Shown here piece by piece: positions 34,414 through 42,966 of a stretch of 64,000 nucleotides of DNA. The DNA comes from Clostridiales bacterium (lineage in GTDB: Bacteria > Bacillota > Clostridia > Lachnospirales > Lachnospiraceae). The translations under genes were made by a program, and so were the position numbers. The stretch lies in assembly GCA_012839295.1 (NCBI GenBank), contig DUNO01000036.1:1-64000 (forward strand), given 5' to 3'. The notes under the pieces were generated by a model. The model searched no databases. It was not told where the DNA came from and saw only the letters and a program-made list of their open reading frames with translations. The stretch's first letter is position 1. Every line of letters starts with the position of its first letter.

Positions 34414-35781
34414 ATGTCTGAGATTGATAAAGACAATAAAAACTTCGAATTTATTAAAGAGCAAGTAATCGAAAATAAGCGCAGGAAATGGAAAAAGCGT
34501 CTGTTTCCCCTTGCGATGACTGGTTCCCTGGCAATTCTCTTTGGAGTTATTGCCGCAACTACTTTTGTTTTAGTGGAGCCTGGGCTATATAAGTTGTTAA
34601 ATAAGAACATCGAGACAAAAACCCCGGTGAATTTTCCGAGCATATCTCCGGAGGCCGGATCGGACAACACCGGCAACGGTACTACGGGTACGGGAAATAC
34701 AGGGAATACCGGGAATGGAAATACAGGTACCGGCACTGGTAATCCGACGGACAATCCTGGGGAAACATCACAGACAGTCACCAACACGGTAATACAGAAG
34801 CTGGATGTGAGTGTCGAGGACTACGTGGCAATGTATGACCAAATCCACGGTATGGTAAACAAGGTGGATAAGTCCATTGTTACGGTCACAAGCAAGTTCC
34901 CGGTCAAGGACTGGTTCGGGGATTCTGAAAAGACGGTTAATACGACCGGCGTCATTGTCGCAAGCAATACGTCGGATTATCTGATATTAGTAAGCCTGGA
35001 CAGGGTAAAGGGTGCGGACAGCATCCGGGTGAAATTCTCGGAAGACAGCTATGTCAATGCAGTGCTGCAGGATTATGAAGCAGATTTGAATATCGGGCTG
35101 CTTGCCCTTAAAATTATGGACATCCCGGAACTGTATGTAAATGGTTTGGAGGTGGCAGACCTTGGGGAATCCTATGGGTTATCCGTTGGCAATCCGGTGA
35201 TTGCGGTCGGCAATCCCAATGGACATATTAATTCCATGGACGTGGGAATTGTGACCAGTAAAGGAAGCTGTGCCTGCATTACGGATAACAGGCTGGAATT
35301 GTTCAACACCAATATGATGACAAATGAGAACAGTGACGGAATCATTCTTAACTTTGATGGTAAGATTGTCGGATTAATCACGAGGACCCTGAAAGAGGAT
35401 CTGAATGACGGCCTAAGCACGGCCATAGGAATTAGCAGGGTAAAGCAGATCATTATCCAGATGGGACTGCAGGAGCCCCGGATTTATTTTGGAGTGAAGG
35501 CTGATGATATGACGGAGGATGTGAGGAAGCAGAACTCCATCACCAATGGCATTTATATCAATGAGGTACAGGCTGATTCACCCGCCTTTAAGGCTGGCCT
35601 CCGGGACGGTGACATCATACTCTCCATCAATGACCAGACCGTACTGAATACTAATAATTTTTATAATATCATATCTTCTTACGAGCCAGGTGATAAGCTG
35701 ACAGTAAATGCGAAGCGCACCTCCGGGAATACCGATAAGGAGATGGAGGTTCAGGTTGTACTGACGGAAAAGGTCCAGTGA
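34414..35781 (+). CDS. HtrA/DegP-like protein, probably inactive protease
   Basis: Membrane-anchored trypsin-like domain plus PDZ domain. A cytoplasmic basic start and one membrane segment (about residues 31-53) are followed by a Gly/Thr/Asn-rich linker (about 75-118), the protease fold (about 140-350) and a PDZ domain (about 355-450, SPAFKAGLRDGDIILSINDQTV). In the protease fold Ser307 (NSDGIIL in place of GNSGGPL) and Asp224 (EADLNIGLLAL) remain. The histidine position, LTNNHVV in active members, reads LVSLDRV with Asp196. With no catalytic His it is unlikely to cleave proteins and may act as a sensor or chaperone. Confidence 0.85.
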   Translation: MSEIDKDNKNFEFIKEQVIENKRRKWKKRLFPLAMTGSLAILFGVIAATTFVLVEPGLYKLLNKNIETKTPVNFPSISPEAGSDNTGNGTTGTGNTGNTGNGNTGTGTGNPTDNPGETSQTVTNTVIQKLDVSVEDYVAMYDQIHGMVNKVDKSIVTVTSKFPVKDWFGDSEKTVNTTGVIVASNTSDYLILVSLDRVKGADSIRVKFSEDSYVNAVLQDYEADLNIGLLALKIMDIPELYVNGLEVADLGESYGLSVGNPVIAVGNPNGHINSMDVGIVTSKGSCACITDNRLELFNTNMMTNENSDGIILNFDGKIVGLITRTLKEDLNDGLSTAIGISRVKQIIIQMGLQEPRIYFGVKADDMTEDVRKQNSITNGIYINEVQADSPAFKAGLRDGDIILSINDQTVLNTNNFYNIISSYEPGDKLTVNAKRTSGNTDKEMEVQVVLTEKVQ

Positions 35782-36286
35782 CAGCAGCCGTATAAGGCTT
35801 TGTAAATAGCAGGCCTAACGGCTAAAGATCGTTAGTATGCAAATAACATTTATGGAATAAAACATTTAATTGTAAAGCCAAGGAAGACATTCCGATATTA
35901 CGTGAGGGAATGAGATGCTGCAAACCGAAGGAACAGGTCTGGCATGCCAAAGGGGATACCGGCCGGATGAAACTCGGGTTGCAGTATTTTTATGGCATTT
36001 TTTATGCCATATCAGAAGAATAGTCAGATTTTATGGTGCTTATTTTTTAATTTATGCTTTATCTATCTTTCCGTGTGGGTTATAATAAGGTTGCCCAAAG
36101 GGTGTAACTATGGCAACGAATCCAGGAAAAGGGTGGAGGTGTTGTATTAGGATAGGCCATTGAGGTTGGAAGATACGGTACAGGTGAGAAAATAAAAAGT
36201 AATTTTCACACGCAGGTTTGTGTTTGCGCACCACAAACCGGATAATGCATATTGTCTTGAAAGAGAGATAAAGAAGGTGCGCAAGA
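35782..36286 (+). other. long leader region before yhaM
   Basis: 505 bases without a gene. It holds the candidate structured RNA described separately (35885-35995), a TATGGCAT/ATGCCATA hairpin after it, and a GGTTTGTG/CACAAACC hairpin at about 36212-36239 shortly before yhaM. Confidence 0.5.
35885..35995 (+). ncRNA. candidate structured RNA, unrecognised
   Basis: Hairpin CATTCC/GGAATG (about 35890-35914) is followed by a long stem (ATGCTGCAA-CCG with CGG-TTGCAGTAT, 12 of 13 pairs) that encloses a bulged inner stem (GGTCTGGCATGCC with GGATACCGGCC, loop AAAGG). The outer stem runs directly into ATTTTTATGGCATTTTTT, as an intrinsic terminator would. It does not match the riboswitch classes I know. 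It may be a small RNA or a leader. Confidence 0.4.
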
Positions 36287-37252
36287 ATGGGGACTGGAAT
36301 GAGATTTATACAGGAATTAAGAGAAAATGATTTTATTAAAAATGAGATATATTTATGCAAGTCCAAGCAGGTGCTGACAGGAAAAAGCGGGAAAAGCTAT
36401 GTTTCCTTGATGCTACAGGACAAGACGGGCATGATTGATGCGAAGATATGGGACCTTAATGCGGAGACCACACAATATGAGGCGATGGACTTCGTACATA
36501 TTGACGCACGTGTGACCAGCTTCCAGGATGCCTTACAGCTTAATGTCAGCAGGATATATAAGGCAAGGGAAGGGGAATACTATCCGGAGGATTATTTTCC
36601 TGTAACGACAAAGAATGTTGATACAATGTACAGCGAGGTCAAGGAATATATTGCTTCCATCAAAGAGCCAAACTTAAAGGCATTGGCGGAGGAATTCTTT
36701 ATTAACAATCCGGATTTTATTAAAAGCTTCCGTTACCATTCCGCGGCGAAGGCAGTTCACCACAGCTTCGTGGGAGGACTGCTGGAACATACCTTAAGCG
36801 TGGTAAAGCTCTGCGACTTCTATGCGGGGCACTATCCGGTCTTGAACCGGGACATACTGATTACCGCCGCATTATTTCATGATATTGGAAAAATGCAGGA
36901 GCTGTCCACCTTCCCGGAAAATGATTATACGGATGACGGTCAGCTATTAGGGCATATTTTCATTGGGGCCAATATTGTGAGCAACTATGTTAAGAAGGCA
37001 AATAAGTTTCCGGCAAAGCTTGCAAATGAATTGATCCACTGTATCCTGGCGCATCACGGGGAGCTGGAATACGGTTCTCCCAAGAAGCCGGCGACAGCAG
37101 AGGCAATGGCCTTACATTTTGCTGATAACCTGGATGCCAAGCTGCAGACAATGACGGAATTATTCGCTTCTGCAGATAAGAAATTGGAGTGGATGGGCTA
37201 CCAGAAGCTGTTCGAATCGAATATTAGGCGCAGTACGAAGATGAAGGAATAA
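36287..37252 (+). CDS. yhaM: 3'-5' exoribonuclease YhaM
   Basis: Nuclease with an N-terminal OB fold (residues about 15-90, nucleic-acid binding) and a C-terminal HD domain (about 155-300). The HD metal residues are visible in HHSFVGGLLEHTLSVV, FHDIGKMQEL and ILAHHGELEYGSPKKPATAEA. 321 residues is normal. AAGGTG lies 8 bases before the ATG at 36287; a second ATG at 36299 would remove only MGTG. rlmD follows 8 bases later, so both are on one transcript concerned with RNA. Confidence 0.93.
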   Translation: MGTGMRFIQELRENDFIKNEIYLCKSKQVLTGKSGKSYVSLMLQDKTGMIDAKIWDLNAETTQYEAMDFVHIDARVTSFQDALQLNVSRIYKAREGEYYPEDYFPVTTKNVDTMYSEVKEYIASIKEPNLKALAEEFFINNPDFIKSFRYHSAAKAVHHSFVGGLLEHTLSVVKLCDFYAGHYPVLNRDILITAALFHDIGKMQELSTFPENDYTDDGQLLGHIFIGANIVSNYVKKANKFPAKLANELIHCILAHHGELEYGSPKKPATAEAMALHFADNLDAKLQTMTELFASADKKLEWMGYQKLFESNIRRSTKMKE

Positions 37253-37260
37253 TAAAATAT

Positions 37261-38646
37261 ATGCAGACAAGATTGAAGAAAAACGATCAGGTTGAGATAT
37301 TAATAGAAGACATCGGCTCCGAAGGAGAGGGGATTGGCAGACATGAGGGATATACCCTGTTTGTCAAGGATACGGTAATGGGTGACCGGGCTCTTGTCCA
37401 GGTGATGAAGACCGGAAAGACCTATGGCTATGCGAGGCTCATCAAGCTGACCGAGGCCTCAGTATTTCGGGTAGAGCCGAGATGCGGGGTGGCTGCAAAA
37501 TGCGGCGGCTGCCAGCTAATGCACGTGGATTATCAAAAGCAGCTGGAATATAAGGAGAATAAGGTGCGCAACTGCCTGTCCAGGATAGGCGGTTTTACGC
37601 AGATCCCGATGGAGCCCATCAGCGGCATGGAGGAGCCCTATTACTACCGTAATAAATCCCAATATCCGGTGGGACGGAATAAGGATGGCAGCCTGGCAAT
37701 CGGGTTTTATGCGGGGCGGACGCACTCCATCATCGATACAAGGCATTGCCATATCGGAGCAAGAGTAAATGAAGAAATCCTTGCTTATCTGCGCCCCTTT
37801 ATCCAGGATAACCAGATCGAGCCCTATGACGAGGCGGAGCATAGGGGATTGCTACGGCATATCTTAATCCGCGTCGGCTACAGCAGCGGTGAGGTTATGG
37901 TCTGCCTTGTGGTAAATGGGACGGACATCCCCAACAAGGAGGAACTAGTCCGTGGATTAAGAAAAATACCGGGCATGAAGAGCATTTGCCTGAATGTAAA
38001 TAAAGAGAAGACCAATGTCATTCTTGGGAGCAGGATTATTCCCCTCTGGGGCGAGCCATATATTACGGACTCCATCGGGGATGTGAAATACCAGATCTCC
38101 CCGCTGTCCTTCTATCAGGTTAATCCTGTCCAGACGAAGAAGCTGTACGATATCGCGCTGGAATATGCGGATCTAAGCGGTGATGAAATCGTCTGGGATC
38201 TATATTGCGGGATCGGAACCATATCCCTGTTCCTGGCACAGAGGGCAAAGCAGGTGTACGGCGTTGAGATTATCCCCCAGGCAATCCTGGATGCGAAGAA
38301 GAATGCGCAGATCAATGGGATCCAGAATGCGGAATTTTTCGTGGGAGCGGCAGAGGAGGTTCTTCCGAAGAAGTATGCCGGGGAAAAGATCAAGGCAGAT
38401 GTTATTGTGGTAGACCCTCCCAGGAAGGGCTGTGACCAGAGCCTGCTTGAGACGATCCTTGCTATGGCACCGGAGAGGGTAGTGTATGTCTCCTGCGACC
38501 CGGCGACCTTGGCTAGGGATCTTAAGGTGCTTTGTGGGAGGGATTATAGGCTGGAGAGGGTGAGGGTCGTAGACCAGTTTTGCCACTCGATTCATGTGGA
38601 GACGGTTGTTCTTTTGTCCCGACAAAAACCGAACAATAGGATTTGA
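37261..38646 (+). CDS. rlmD: 23S rRNA (uracil-C5)-methyltransferase, RumA/RlmD family
   Basis: SAM-dependent methyltransferase that makes 5-methyluridine in 23S rRNA. An N-terminal TRAM domain (about residues 1-60) is followed by the iron-sulfur cysteines C-x5-C-x2-C in PRCGVAAKCGGCQLMH with a fourth in TRHCHIG. The SAM site is VWDLYCGIGTISLFLA, the uracil site DPPRKG and the catalytic cysteine VYVSCDPATLARDL. 461 residues is normal. Firmicutes often carry several paralogues (RlmCD, RlmFO), so the exact uridine is uncertain. Confidence 0.92.
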   Translation: MQTRLKKNDQVEILIEDIGSEGEGIGRHEGYTLFVKDTVMGDRALVQVMKTGKTYGYARLIKLTEASVFRVEPRCGVAAKCGGCQLMHVDYQKQLEYKENKVRNCLSRIGGFTQIPMEPISGMEEPYYYRNKSQYPVGRNKDGSLAIGFYAGRTHSIIDTRHCHIGARVNEEILAYLRPFIQDNQIEPYDEAEHRGLLRHILIRVGYSSGEVMVCLVVNGTDIPNKEELVRGLRKIPGMKSICLNVNKEKTNVILGSRIIPLWGEPYITDSIGDVKYQISPLSFYQVNPVQTKKLYDIALEYADLSGDEIVWDLYCGIGTISLFLAQRAKQVYGVEIIPQAILDAKKNAQINGIQNAEFFVGAAEEVLPKKYAGEKIKADVIVVDPPRKGCDQSLLETILAMAPERVVYVSCDPATLARDLKVLCGRDYRLERVRVVDQFCHSIHVETVVLLSRQKPNNRI

Positions 38647-38724
38647 GGTTGATTTGGACTTAGAGTTGTTTTTCTTATATATTGGGGTGTATAATTGCCT
38701 TATGGCGGATGCTGGGAGGATTTT

Positions 38725-38893
38725 ATGGGTTATAAGACGACCGATGGTCTGATGCGTCATTTGCGTAACAATGGAATTGCAATATCAGGAAGTGCACAAA
38801 AACGGTCAATTAATGAATACAGGATATTTTCATGGATATAAAGGCTACCGCTTTTTTAAGAATACACAGAATAGTTTGCCTTTTGAATTGTAA
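38725..38893 (+). pseudogene. remnant of an Abi-family phage-resistance gene
   Basis: A first frame from ATG 38725 (after GGGAGGA) reads MGYKTTDGLMRHLRNNGIAISGSAQKR and stops at 38839. One extra base at about 38806 moves the match into the next frame, which continues QLMNTGYFHGYKGYRFFKN and ends at TAA 38891. Together they equal the first 55 or so residues of Abi_2 (AbiD/AbiF-like) proteins, which are about 300 residues long. The rest is missing. It is thus both frameshifted and truncated, and probably dead. Confidence 0.65.
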
Positions 38894-38966
38894 GGTCTAA
38901 ACAGTTATGGTAAGATATATGGAGATATTAGAAATGGAAATATTAGAAAAGGAAGGGATATCAATT

Positions 38967-39326
38967 ATGGAAAGAGAAATCTTAAATTATGCTGTTGAAA
39001 AAACACATAAATTAATAAGTGCGCCATCCTGTAGCAGAGAAGCAAAAATAGCAGCCCAGGCCTGGTTGGATGCTATCGGAAGCGAAAGGGAAGCGGAAGA
39101 AACGAAAAGATATATTGATGAGCTGGAAGCAGATATTATGCCAATTGACGGTTTAATTGCTTTTGCAGAATCCGACCATGGAATTCAGGTTTTCGGAGCG
39201 GACACTGCTAAGAATATCGCAGCGCATGCGAAGGAAATCAAATCTGCCGGAGGAAAATATTGTGATTGTCCGGCTTGTGCGGCTGCAGCGGAGATTCTCG
39301 AAAAGAAGGACATCCTTCTTAAATAA
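38967..39326 (+). CDS. small cysteine-tailed protein of unknown function
   Basis: 119 residues, acidic, helical, with a C-terminal CDCPACAAAAEILEKKD segment whose C-x-C-x2-C could bind metal. The pattern REILNYAVEKTHKLISAPSCSREAKIAAQAWLDAIG is common in Lachnospiraceae, where such proteins are sometimes named heat-shock protein Hsp90. Nothing here resembles Hsp90 (no ATPase domain, far too short), so that name should not be transferred. GGAAGGG precedes the ATG at 38967. Two upstream in-frame starts fall in a short duplicated stretch (GAGATATTAGAAATGGAAATATTAGAAA). Confidence 0.7.
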   Translation: MEREILNYAVEKTHKLISAPSCSREAKIAAQAWLDAIGSEREAEETKRYIDELEADIMPIDGLIAFAESDHGIQVFGADTAKNIAAHAKEIKSAGGKYCDCPACAAAAEILEKKDILLK

Positions 39327-39371
39327 GAAAAAATTAATAGCCAACGCTTCACTGGACATCAGTACATGAGT

Positions 39372-39404
39372 AAGGAGATACCTTTCCAATGGGGTATCTC
39401 CTTT
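39372..39404. terminator. hairpin between converging genes
   Basis: AAGGAGATACC paired with GGTATCTCCTT. No T run on either side, so termination is likely but not certain. Confidence 0.5.
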
Positions 39405-39494
39405 CCAAAATCCGATCAGCTCCTGTGCCACTTTTATCCCCCAAAACAGCTATGCCAAGCGCAACCTGATAGCACAGCGGCAAGAAATTAACAA

Positions 39495-40184
39495 TTATAC
39501 CGGTTTTGAATTGCCGGGACAAAAAAGGCGTTCGAGCTTTGCGACATTATCCTTTTTTCCTATAACAACAATAACATCACTGGTACTTAACTTCAAATCG
39601 GGGTGGACTTCAACAATGGTTTCATTCCCTCTGACAATCGCAATGATGTTTAGGTTAAATTTTTTACGGAAATCCAGCTCCATAATGGATTTCCCATGAA
39701 CCTTGTCGTTTAGCCGAAGCTCGGATATCACATGTTCACTTGACAGGTCGAGGAAATCCATTGCGCCAGATCTTGACAGCGAGTTCGCAAGGCGGATAGC
39801 GCGATCCCGCTCGGGATACACTGCCTCCGCACCAATCTTTTGCAGTACCCTGCCATGCTCGGTACTGATCGCCTTGGCAATAACCCGGGGTACGCCTAAC
39901 TCAATCACATTGAGCGTTGTCAGAATACTGGCTTCCACCTGCTCACCAATACACACAATAACAGTGGCGCAATTCTGTATCCCGGCTTCCTCAAGGGTCG
40001 TTTTATCCAATTGAGATACGACAAAAGCTTGCTGCACCTTGTCTTGGATTTGCTTAATCTTGCTTCCGTTGATATCCAACGCTAAAACTTCTTTTCCGTT
40101 TTCCGCAAGCGTCTCTGCAAGCGCGAATCCAAAAAGGCCAAGTCCAATGACACCAAAATCAATACTTGCTTTATATTCCAACAT
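39495..40184 (-). CDS. ktrA: potassium uptake regulatory subunit KtrA
   Basis: Cytoplasmic ring-forming RCK protein that gates the KtrB channel. RCK-N has the nucleotide-binding GLGLFGFALAETLAENGKEVLALD (about residues 12-35), and RCK-C (about 140-225) ends VSTSDVIVVIGKKDNVAKLE; in other bacteria RCK-C binds c-di-AMP. 229 residues from the ATG at 40184, which has AAGGAG at the right distance; 40205 is an earlier in-frame start that would overlap ktrB. It follows ktrB by 13 bases in one operon. Confidence 0.92.
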   Translation of the reverse strand: MLEYKASIDFGVIGLGLFGFALAETLAENGKEVLALDINGSKIKQIQDKVQQAFVVSQLDKTTLEEAGIQNCATVIVCIGEQVEASILTTLNVIELGVPRVIAKAISTEHGRVLQKIGAEAVYPERDRAIRLANSLSRSGAMDFLDLSSEHVISELRLNDKVHGKSIMELDFRKKFNLNIIAIVRGNETIVEVHPDLKLSTSDVIVVIGKKDNVAKLERLFCPGNSKPV

Positions 40185-40197
40185 ATTTTTCTTCTCC

Positions 40198-41487
40198 TTA
40201 TCCAATGGTTACTCTTTCTTCTGCATAAGAAAGGTTCGACGGGGCTTTATATACCCAGATGCTTGCCATAGTGAGTGGGCCAACCCGCCCAATAAACATA
40301 GTCAGGCATAAAAGGATTTTACTCATATCTGCCAAATGTGGGGTGATACCTGTTGAAAGGCCAACCGTACCAAATCCCGATACGACTTCAAAAAGAACCT
40401 GCATAAACGTAAGCTGGGGCTCGATGATACAAATTACAAGGGTTATGAAGCAAACGACAACTGCTGCCAAAATGGTGACGGTAAACGCCTTCAAGATACT
40501 TTCGTGGTGAATCTTGCGCCGAAAAGCCGTGCAATCACGGTTAGTGGAAAACGCAAAAATACTTTTAATAATGGTGAATGCAGTTGTGGTCTTTATACCG
40601 CCGCCTGTCGAACCCGGCGAAGCGCCGATGAACATCAGTATAATCAGAACAAACTGTCCTGCTGCGGTGAATTCCCCAATTGAATAAGTACTAAATCCTG
40701 CGGTCCTTGCGGAAGTGCTTTGGAAAAAGGCTCCTAACCAAGTTACATCATCCGTAAGCTTTAGTAAGACCGTACCGATTACCAATAATGACACCGTCAT
40801 TGTTAAAACAATTTTCGTATTCATACTAAGATTTCGCCAGGAGCGTTTATGCAATATCTCCCGGATTACGTAAAACCCTAAACCGCCAAAGATGATCAGG
40901 CCGCAGGTCGTCAAATTCAGCAGAACATTATCCCGATAGGGAATCAGGTTCCGGTATCCGCCTAAAATATCAAATCCGGAGTTATTAAAGGCTGCTACGG
41001 AATGGAAGGCGCTGATACCCAAGGCCGGCAGCGGCGAATAATCCTGTGAGAATACGGCATAGCTGAGTATCATGCCTACAAATTCAAAGCATAACGTCAC
41101 AAGCATAATAGATTTTACCAGACGTACTATGCCTTGGAGGGTATGCAGATTCAATGCCTCCCGCACAAGGACGCGCTCCTTTAGCCCTACTTTTTTGCGG
41201 GCCAGCAAGATAATAGCGACACCAATAGATGTGATCCCCAATCCTCCGATTTGAATCAAAAATGCAACCACGGTCCGACCAAAAACACTGAAATGATCGG
41301 CAGTATCTATGGCAATCAGACCAGTCACGCAAACGGCGCTGGTTGAAGTAAACAATGCGTCCACAGGGCGAATCGTAACGCCCGGGTTCGCGGAAATGGG
41401 CAAAAGTAATAATATTGTGCCAAGAAGGATCACGCTTGCAAATCCCAGCGCAAGCACCCTTCCTGGATTTAACCATCTTATATGCAT
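40198..41487 (-). CDS. ktrB: potassium transporter membrane subunit KtrB (TrkH family)
   Basis: Potassium-translocating subunit built of four M1-P-M2 repeats. Selectivity-filter glycines are seen in TSAVCVTGL, NNSGFDILGG, SARTAGFSTY and SGFGTVGLSTG, one per repeat. About 430 residues, typical of KtrB and shorter than TrkH. The start at 41487 (MHIRWLNPGRV) lies 11 bases after AAGGTG; a GTG at 41499 is possible but abuts that site. Upstream lies a small ORF and a set of direct repeats that probably regulate the operon. Confidence 0.92.
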   Translation of the reverse strand: MHIRWLNPGRVLALGFASVILLGTILLLLPISANPGVTIRPVDALFTSTSAVCVTGLIAIDTADHFSVFGRTVVAFLIQIGGLGITSIGVAIILLARKKVGLKERVLVREALNLHTLQGIVRLVKSIMLVTLCFEFVGMILSYAVFSQDYSPLPALGISAFHSVAAFNNSGFDILGGYRNLIPYRDNVLLNLTTCGLIIFGGLGFYVIREILHKRSWRNLSMNTKIVLTMTVSLLVIGTVLLKLTDDVTWLGAFFQSTSARTAGFSTYSIGEFTAAGQFVLIILMFIGASPGSTGGGIKTTTAFTIIKSIFAFSTNRDCTAFRRKIHHESILKAFTVTILAAVVVCFITLVICIIEPQLTFMQVLFEVVSGFGTVGLSTGITPHLADMSKILLCLTMFIGRVGPLTMASIWVYKAPSNLSYAEERVTIG

Positions 41488-41615
41488 GAGTCCACACACC
41501 TTTTTTACATAATTGTACAGGGGTTCTTTGTTTAACCCGTAAACTACCCAATACCTGCATTAAATTGCAGGCTTTGTATTCGTAACCTATTTTTATTAAC
41601 TAAACCTTCCCGTCT

Positions 41616-41726
41616 TCATCCGCCCGGAGCATTCGGTGACCGATGCAGGAATGCGTTTGAATATATTTTGTCTGCGAAGGCGTTTTTTCCGGCTTCCTTC
41701 TCAGGTCGCCACAAAAAAACGGTCAT
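41616..41726 (-). CDS. possible 36-aa leader ORF of ktrBA
   Basis: Reverse-strand ORF with AAAGGAGG 9 bases before its ATG, encoding MTVFLWRPEKEAGKNAFADK and 16 more residues. It has no membrane segment and no recognised family. It lies between the putative ktr promoter and ktrB and could be a leader peptide or a small accessory protein. Support is the strong ribosome binding site and position only. Confidence 0.4.
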   Translation of the reverse strand: MTVFLWRPEKEAGKNAFADKIYSNAFLHRSPNAPGG

Positions 41727-41770
41727 TTTGCCGAGCCTCCTTTCCTTTGGTATTGGATACGTATGCTGGT

Positions 41771-41837
41771 AGTATAACATGTGCGATATTATGATAGTAT
41801 TAAGGTTTACCCCTACAGTATTAAGATAGTATAAAGA
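41771..41837 (-). promoter_or_regulatory. ktr promoter with phased direct repeats
   Basis: Reverse strand: three octamers TTTATACT, TTAATACT, TTAATACT whose starts are 11 and 21 bases apart, on one face of the helix. They lie just upstream of a TATACT -10 (41771-41776) with no good -35. This is the pattern of a promoter activated by a response regulator bound to direct repeats. Confidence 0.45.
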
Positions 41838-41945
41838 TTCCAGGGCACTAAAAAACTAACCCATGACTTATAAAAGGAGATGGGTTAGTTTCGTTAAGGT
41901 TAATTTGCGTTAAGGTTGGTTTGGTCTGGTAGCGTGTAGCGTGAT

Positions 41946-42656
41946 TTAAGCCTCGTATATTTCCTTAGAGCCGGAGATGGAGGCAGAGATTGCTTTCTCC
42001 ACGGACGCCACAGCTCCCGCTTTATCATGGTTTTTCAGTGCCTTTAAGATTTCCCTTGCACTGTTGCAGACAACTTCATTACCATATTTTTGAATAAACC
42101 GTATCCAGAGGTGGGTAACGGGAACGCGGAAAGAACGATAAATCAAGGGAAGCAAAGTGTTTTGGCTGGTCATGGCCAATTCATGGTAAAAAGAGAAAGC
42201 GGCATCGGCAGCTTTTTCACTATTATCGTTTAGACGTTGCATTTTATCTAAATAGCGCTCCAGGGAGGCAATATCCTCATCTGTGTGACGGTCCACAGAC
42301 AATTCTACGGCCAGTTTATCCACGATCATCTTAATTTCCAGGATAGAGCGGATCTCGTCCCGGCGCAGCTGTCCGCCGTTGTAATTCATGATGGAGAGAA
42401 GTGTCTCAACGGTACCATAGCGGCGGTAATCCATTACAAATACTCCGGAACGGGGTTTTACCTTTAAAAAACCTTTCCTGGAAAGCTCAGCAATTCCACT
42501 GTTTACCACAGCCCGGCTGACCTGCATCTGCTCAGCCAGGATGCGTTCAGGTGGAAGCTTTTCACCAATTTTCAATTTTCCGGAAAGAATCATAGTCTCG
42601 AATTCCCTGACAAAAAGTTCTTTTAATGTAGGGGCTTTTAATTTTGCAAAGTCCAT
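41946..42656 (-). CDS. GntR/FadR-family regulator
   Basis: Winged helix-turn-helix (residues about 8-75, with GEKLPPERILAEQMQVSRAVVNSGIAELSRKGFLKVKPRSGVFV) plus an all-helical FCD effector domain (about 90-225) that usually binds a carboxylate through a metal ion. 236 residues from the ATG at 42656, which has AGAAAGGA in front; the longer frame to 42692 starts with TTG inside an operator. It diverges from the DUF5692-hypB-oxidoreductase-hypA operon and probably represses both sides through two matching palindromes. Confidence 0.9.
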   Translation of the reverse strand: MDFAKLKAPTLKELFVREFETMILSGKLKIGEKLPPERILAEQMQVSRAVVNSGIAELSRKGFLKVKPRSGVFVMDYRRYGTVETLLSIMNYNGGQLRRDEIRSILEIKMIVDKLAVELSVDRHTDEDIASLERYLDKMQRLNDNSEKAADAAFSFYHELAMTSQNTLLPLIYRSFRVPVTHLWIRFIQKYGNEVVCNSAREILKALKNHDKAGAVASVEKAISASISGSKEIYEA

Positions 42657-42693
42657 TTGTATTCCTTTCTGAAGTCCAATATTATTCCCCAAA

Positions 42694-42706
42694 CTGGTAT
42701 AACCAG
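42694..42706. promoter_or_regulatory. FadR-type operator 1
   Basis: CTGGTATAACCAG, a 5-3-5 palindrome in the leader of the regulator gene. It matches the T-GGT-n3-ACC-A pattern of FadR-subfamily sites and occurs again at 42917-42929. Confidence 0.75.
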
Positions 42707-42868
42707 ATATTCAAAAAATATCATAATACAAAATAAAAATCAATAGAATATCCTTAAATAGACAAAATTGTAATAGTTCTTTAAACTATCGCTGGCGGGA
42801 TGATGGGAAAGTCCCTGACGGAGCAGGCTGAGCTGTCATATAAATCTGGTAAGAAGTTTGATAAATAC

Positions 42869-42897
42869 TTGACAATCTAAACAAAACTTTATAGAAT
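42869..42897 (+). promoter_or_regulatory. promoter of DUF5692-hypBA operon
   Basis: TTGACA (42869-42874) and TAGAAT (42892-42897) with a 17-base spacer. The second operator lies about 20 bases downstream of the -10, where a bound repressor would block elongation. Confidence 0.75.
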
Positions 42898-42916
42898 TGA
42901 AATATAATTGCACTAC

Positions 42917-42929
42917 TGGTATGACCAGA
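42917..42929. promoter_or_regulatory. FadR-type operator 2
   Basis: CTGGTATGACCAG, identical to operator 1 except for one central base. It is placed just after the transcription start of the downstream operon. Confidence 0.75.
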
Positions 42930-42966
42930 ATGAAAACAGTGCATTTCCTAAAAGGAGGAAAAAATC

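Noticed and set aside
35885-35995. SAM-I, c-di-GMP or glutamine riboswitch
   Set aside because: Only short stretches such as GATGAAAC or CCGAAGGAAC look familiar; the conserved cores are not present in the right order.
38967-39326. Hsp90 chaperone
   Set aside because: The name is used for such proteins in some annotations, but 119 residues without an ATPase domain cannot be Hsp90.
41488-41770. c-di-AMP (ydaO) riboswitch before ktrB
   Set aside because: Expected for potassium transporters, but the consensus segments are not found on the reverse strand here.
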